Positions 60,813 through 64,000 of a stretch of DNA of 64,000 nt are shown in pieces (the first letter of the stretch is position 1; each line of letters starts with the position of its first letter). Source of the stretch: Mariaggregatimicrobium sp964498785 (GTDB lineage: Bacteria; Zhuqueibacterota; Zhuqueibacteria; Thermofontimicrobiales; Thiofontviventaceae); assembly GCA_964498785.1 (NCBI GenBank), contig CAZCJL010000018.1, positions 1-64,000 on the forward strand. Reading direction: 5' to 3'. The position numbers were made by a program, and so were the translations under genes. The notes under the pieces were generated by a model. That model was given only the letters and a program-made list of their open reading frames with translations. It was not told the origin of the DNA and searched no databases.

Positions 60813-60908
60813 ATCCTTGCAAAGGTAATTAAAGTAGACTGGTCTGTATATTGATAAAATTTCAATGAATTATCTATATATTGTTTAGCTACAAACCTTC
60901 GCAAGGGT
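60813..60908. repeat. 96-nt CCTTGCGAAGG repeat (MITE-like), copy B
   Basis: The inverse of the element at 2377-2472 and of the same length. It begins ATCCTTGCAAAGGTAAT and ends AAACCTTCGCAAGGGTT; its reverse complement shares CAATATATAGATAATT and TATCAATATA with copy A. It fills part of the 60700-61007 gap, in which no gene was seen. Confidence 0.6.
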
Positions 60909-61007
60909 TTGCCCGGCAATTATCGAGTTCCGGGACACGTTCTGAAGGGACTGCACTCCCGATTTTTTTCGTCAAATAACGAAATGTTGAAGGATCCACA
61001 TTGTATT

Positions 61008-63005
61008 TTAATTCTGAAAAATATCTTCTGCCAATCTCTCCTTCTTATCTGAAAACGCTTTGCCTTTCGGTGGCAAATGCCGGTACCAGAACCAGTACAT
61101 CCCACATAAACAGATTATAAAAATAATAGCGGTAATTTTAGCGCTGCTGTATGCCCGGATGATTAATTGCATCGGAAGCAGGAACAGTGAGATTTGCCAT
61201 CCCAGCGTAAATGGCAGAGCAATCAAATCGTTTCTATGCTGCCGCGACAGCACTGTCAGAATTTCTGGTTTTAATTTTCGCTTGAACGGCCCCCAGAAAC
61301 CGAACGGTCTTGTGGTTGCGTAATAATGCCGGATCACATTTTCGTCCGTCGGTTTGGTTAAATAGGTTCCGGCAATTGTTGCGATGATCGAGATTGTCGA
61401 AAGAATTGTAAATTGCTGCCACTCGACCAATTCCGGGAAAAAGAATCTTTGAATAAACGCGCCCAGCAGCCCGGCGATAGTCCCAACTGCAAATCCGCCG
61501 CCATTAAAGCGCCACCAATAGAATTTAAACATTGCCGGAATAATCAATCCGCATTGAAGTCCCATTACGATCCAGCCCCAAATTTCATTAATGCTTTTCA
61601 CAGTGTACGCCATGAGGTAACTGGTAACGACGAGCACAAGTATGAATAAATATGTTATGAAAATCAATTCCCGGTTAATTGCTTTCGGGCGAAGATAACG
61701 CTGATAAATATCCCGGATAAAAAAGGCAGATGTTTTGTTTACATGAGTATCGAATGATGACATACACGCTGCAATCAGCGCGACTAATAGCAAGCCGCGC
61801 ATACCCATTGGAATGTCAAATAAAATAACTGCCGGAAGAATACGTTCCGGATTGACTGTGCCATAAAAACTGAGCAGATGGAGTTTCGATTGCCAATTCG
61901 ACTGGAACACTGATTTTAGTCCCTCAATCAATTCCGGCGAGTAATTTCCCGGTCTGTTCATGATTCCCGACAAAACATCGTGCCAGCGCTCAGGTGTTAC
62001 ATTTGGTACAAAGGATTTAATTAACTCCGCGGCTTGGAGCATTACTGTCTGATCCGGAAACAGATCATTTACCAGATAGATGCCGAGTACGGCAAATCCG
62101 ATCATCATGGGCCAGCGGAACATAAGTAAGGCAATCCACATAAAGCTGAGCGAGCCACACTCCCGTTCATTCCGGGCGCCAAAATATTTGGGGTCTGCCC
62201 CTTCGGACACACCACCGACAACGCTGCGCAGAAAATAGAAAAATGTAAACAACATCAGATGTTGATACACTTCGTAGCCACGTGGCATGGCAGTGTTCCA
62301 TTGGATCGCAGAACCCAACCACTGGTGATTACCGGTTACCTTTGCAGTTAATGCCATAAAGCTTGACACATCAACGATCTTTGATGCTGCCATTATAGAA
62401 ATCGTAATAACAGCAATAAAAATGATCACGGATTGAAAAAAATCCGTGAATACCACACCATAAAAACCGGACGCCATTGTATAAAGAGTCGCAACACCGA
62501 TTAAAATAATCGAACAAACGAAAGGAGTAAATGGGAGAAACATCGACAGAAACAGCCCCACACCTTTAATCAAATATGCTAACATACCGACGGTAGCAAT
62601 GATATTTGCCACGGCAAAGACAACGCGTGCAAATTGACCGCCCCAGCCGGCGCCAAAACGATATTCCATCCATTCGGCCCCGGTCATACATTTGGAACGA
62701 TAGTGATATTTACCGGTCCAGACAAGCATAAATGATAACAACAGACATGCACCGCCACGAAATTCAATAAACAAGCCGCGAGGTCCAAGCATAAACAGGA
62801 ATGACACGATCAGCATTGTGCCGGCAATGTCCAGATAAGAAGCCATCCCCGAAATACCCAGCGCCCACCAGGGCAGCGTGTTTCCGCCTAAAAAATAGTC
62901 CTGAATACTATTGGATGCTTTTTTCTGCAAATAGAATCCTAATGCGATCAACACTGACAGATAAATCACAATCACAGTATAATCGATTGAATTTAAAAAA
63001 TGCAT
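61008..63005 (-). CDS. Sodium/solute symporter (SSS family), large form
   Basis: A 665-residue symporter with about 14 hydrophobic segments. Motifs are NSIQDYFLGGNTLPWWALGISGMASYLDIAGTM, YTMASGFYGVVFTDFFQS, VALIAACMSSFDTHVNKTSAFFIRDIYQRYL and GWIVMGLQCGLIIPAMFKFYWWRFNGGG. The long C-terminal part (about 560-665) has two or three extra helices. It is upstream of GH38 on the same strand, 308 bases away, and would be a candidate importer for mannosides. The ATG follows AGGAG. Confidence 0.88.
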   Translation of the reverse strand: MHFLNSIDYTVIVIYLSVLIALGFYLQKKASNSIQDYFLGGNTLPWWALGISGMASYLDIAGTMLIVSFLFMLGPRGLFIEFRGGACLLLSFMLVWTGKYHYRSKCMTGAEWMEYRFGAGWGGQFARVVFAVANIIATVGMLAYLIKGVGLFLSMFLPFTPFVCSIILIGVATLYTMASGFYGVVFTDFFQSVIIFIAVITISIMAASKIVDVSSFMALTAKVTGNHQWLGSAIQWNTAMPRGYEVYQHLMLFTFFYFLRSVVGGVSEGADPKYFGARNERECGSLSFMWIALLMFRWPMMIGFAVLGIYLVNDLFPDQTVMLQAAELIKSFVPNVTPERWHDVLSGIMNRPGNYSPELIEGLKSVFQSNWQSKLHLLSFYGTVNPERILPAVILFDIPMGMRGLLLVALIAACMSSFDTHVNKTSAFFIRDIYQRYLRPKAINRELIFITYLFILVLVVTSYLMAYTVKSINEIWGWIVMGLQCGLIIPAMFKFYWWRFNGGGFAVGTIAGLLGAFIQRFFFPELVEWQQFTILSTISIIATIAGTYLTKPTDENVIRHYYATTRPFGFWGPFKRKLKPEILTVLSRQHRNDLIALPFTLGWQISLFLLPMQLIIRAYSSAKITAIIFIICLCGMYWFWYRHLPPKGKAFSDKKERLAEDIFQN

Positions 63006-63154
63006 TATTACTCCTTATTTTCCTAGCTGAATCTGCACCAGAAATCGGACTTACGTTGAAGGAACTTTTATTTTATATTCGATCAACCCAAAATACGCAA
63101 TTGGCGCTTAACTTTGTTCACTAAAATCCTAACCTGGACAAGCCAGAACCCAAT

Positions 63155-63250
63155 GTCATACCTGCGAATGAAGGTATCTCCTCAGTCAATGATGATTTAT
63201 GTGAACAGTCAGGAGATTCCTGAATTCCGCTTCGCTCCATCAGGAATGAC
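63155..63250. repeat. Paired-hairpin GTCAT-type intergenic repeat, copy 3
   Basis: GTCATACCTGCGAATGAAGG and TATCTCCTCAGTCA are mirrored by ACAGTCAGGAGATTCCTGAA and ATCAGGAATGAC. The ends GTCAT and ATGAC, with central CTCCT...AGGAG, match the elements at 40 and 54266. It fills the gap between the FISUMP gene and the symporter gene (63006-63335); no gene is seen there. Confidence 0.65.
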
Positions 63251-63264
63251 AGCGGGAAATGAAA

Positions 63265-63289
63265 TTTTCTGCCAAAAAATGGCAGAAAA
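63265..63289 (-). terminator. Hairpin downstream of the FISUMP gene
   Basis: TTTTCTGCCA and TGGCAGAAAA pair perfectly (10 bp) around a 5-nt A loop. It lies 46 bases after the stop at 63336. On the minus strand the stem ends in AAAA followed by TTTC, so it is a terminator-like structure. Confidence 0.65.
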
Positions 63290-63335
63290 TAACTTGTCAG
63301 TTACTAATATATCTTTTGGAATTGTTTTTTCACAT

Positions 63336-63980
63336 TCAATCTTTTATACAGCGCACGGAAAAACCTGCAATCTTATTGAAGCAGTCAAGATATACTTTCA
63401 TATCACCACGACTCAGATGACGTTTCCACGCATTATTTTTACTGCAATTCGTCGACGACCAAAAAGTGGCGTAATGTCTGATATTAAAAAAATTCCCAAT
63501 GGTATCACGATGCCCACCTGGTAGCGCAGAAAATCCATGTTCATCTGTCGCTCCGGTATTTGGGCTTTTCCAGTGCACAGTCCCTGTCTCTTTCATGTTG
63601 CCGCCAGCCACGTCCCTTCCTCCATAATAATCGACCAGGATTTGCCACTCTTCATTTGTGGCTACATGCCAGCCTTCGGACGCCAACTGGCGACTGTCAT
63701 TCACAGCGTACCAATTATACAGTTTGCCATATTTTTCACCATTCTCCGGATCGTTTTCATAATAACACCAGGCAGGCTTTCCTTCTTCACCGGCTTTTAG
63801 CCATTCTGCTGTCGTTCTTGCCTCCGGGATCACATCTCCATTTCTGAAAACACTCACATTCAGATTTTTCTTCATCCATATCAGGTCACCGATTTTTACT
63901 TGTTCAATGCCCTGACCAAAGGATGAAGAAACCATCAGTAAAATTAGAAAAGATGCAGTTATGAATTTTGCTGCGGCCAT
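63336..63980 (-). CDS. Secreted FISUMP-domain protein
   Basis: 214 residues with a signal peptide (1-22). The body is one Fibrobacter succinogenes major paralogous (FISUMP) domain: IGDLIWMKKNLNVSVFRNGD, CYYENDPENGEKYGKLYNWYAV, GWHVATNEEWQILVDYYGG, GFSALPGGHRD and FWSSTNCSKNNAWKRHLS, ending in KIAGFSVRCIKD. The domain is related to C-type-lectin/formylglycine-enzyme-like folds and usually binds surface ligands; the role is unknown. The ATG follows AAGGAAAAG. It is the last gene in the window, and an upstream neighbour may lie beyond it. Confidence 0.88.
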   Translation of the reverse strand: MAAAKFITASFLILLMVSSSFGQGIEQVKIGDLIWMKKNLNVSVFRNGDVIPEARTTAEWLKAGEEGKPAWCYYENDPENGEKYGKLYNWYAVNDSRQLASEGWHVATNEEWQILVDYYGGRDVAGGNMKETGTVHWKSPNTGATDEHGFSALPGGHRDTIGNFFNIRHYATFWSSTNCSKNNAWKRHLSRGDMKVYLDCFNKIAGFSVRCIKD

Positions 63981-64000
63981 TTTTCTTTTCCTTCTTATTA

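Overview
This 64 kb stretch comes from a bacterium of about 42% GC that most resembles the FCB side of the tree, such as Calditrichota, KSB1 or Ignavibacteria. The evidence is a secreted protein ending in a Por/T9SS-type sorting tail (YQNYPNPFNPTT...), FISUMP and Asp-rich secreted proteins, an archaeal/eukaryal-type prolyl-tRNA synthetase, and many Na+/solute symporters next to glycoside hydrolases. The assignment is inferred from sequence style only. No tRNA, rRNA, CRISPR array, prophage or intact transposase was recognised.

Layout. Almost everything reads on the minus strand; the exception is a plus-strand island at about 27.8-35.1 kb. 0-11.4 kb is mostly housekeeping: YiiX-like amidase, AGCS alanine/glycine symporter, proS, a Cys-rich unknown, hemW, lepB, an ABC exporter pair and lepA. 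11.6-25.8 kb is a peptide and amino-sugar block: M14 carboxypeptidase, DPP IV, two SSS symporters around a GH20 hexosaminidase, an Xaa-Pro aminopeptidase, and a glycyl-radical trans-4-hydroxyproline dehydratase with its activase. These suggest use of proline/hydroxyproline-rich glycoprotein. 26-27.5 kb holds an orphan DUF433 protein and an LhgO-like oxidase.

27.6-38.5 kb is the most distinctive region. An NtrB/NtrC-type two-component pair lies between two sets of genes that each encode a secreted Asp-repeat protein with a Gly/Lys-rich tail and a putative outer-membrane beta-barrel. The barrels are paralogous. The right-hand set has a textbook sigma-54 promoter, and the left-hand set, led by the T9SS cargo gene, has an imperfect one. 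Upstream of both, in the same orientation, is a matching 28-29 nt motif, 99 and 87 nt from the -24 element. This looks like an undescribed sigma-54 envelope regulon. Two tandem paralogous 157-residue Cys proteins follow.

38.7-50.5 kb is a carbohydrate region with visible decay: a 2-hydroxyacid dehydrogenase, remnants of a lyase-like protein, a lipoprotein and a GH3 enzyme, a hydroxypyruvate-isomerase-like protein, a HAD phosphatase, an OPA-type organophosphate transporter, a GH92 alpha-mannosidase, a beta-propeller protein, and an FAD oxidoreductase and SSS transporter that appear to be truncated and joined by one deletion. 50.6-63 kb holds six mostly exported phosphoesterases of four folds (PHP, calcineurin-like, EEP, three GDPDs), then a GH38 alpha-mannosidase and another SSS symporter. 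With GH92, GH38 and the OPA transporter nearby, phosphorylated mannans or glycolipid head groups are plausible substrates (inference).

The intergenic DNA is rich in small palindromic repeats. A 33-nt hairpin family lies just 3' of minus-strand genes and shows compensatory base changes; a CCTTGCGAAGG family includes two 96-nt copies; paired-hairpin GTCAT...ATGAC elements occur three times; and there is one large nested foldback element.
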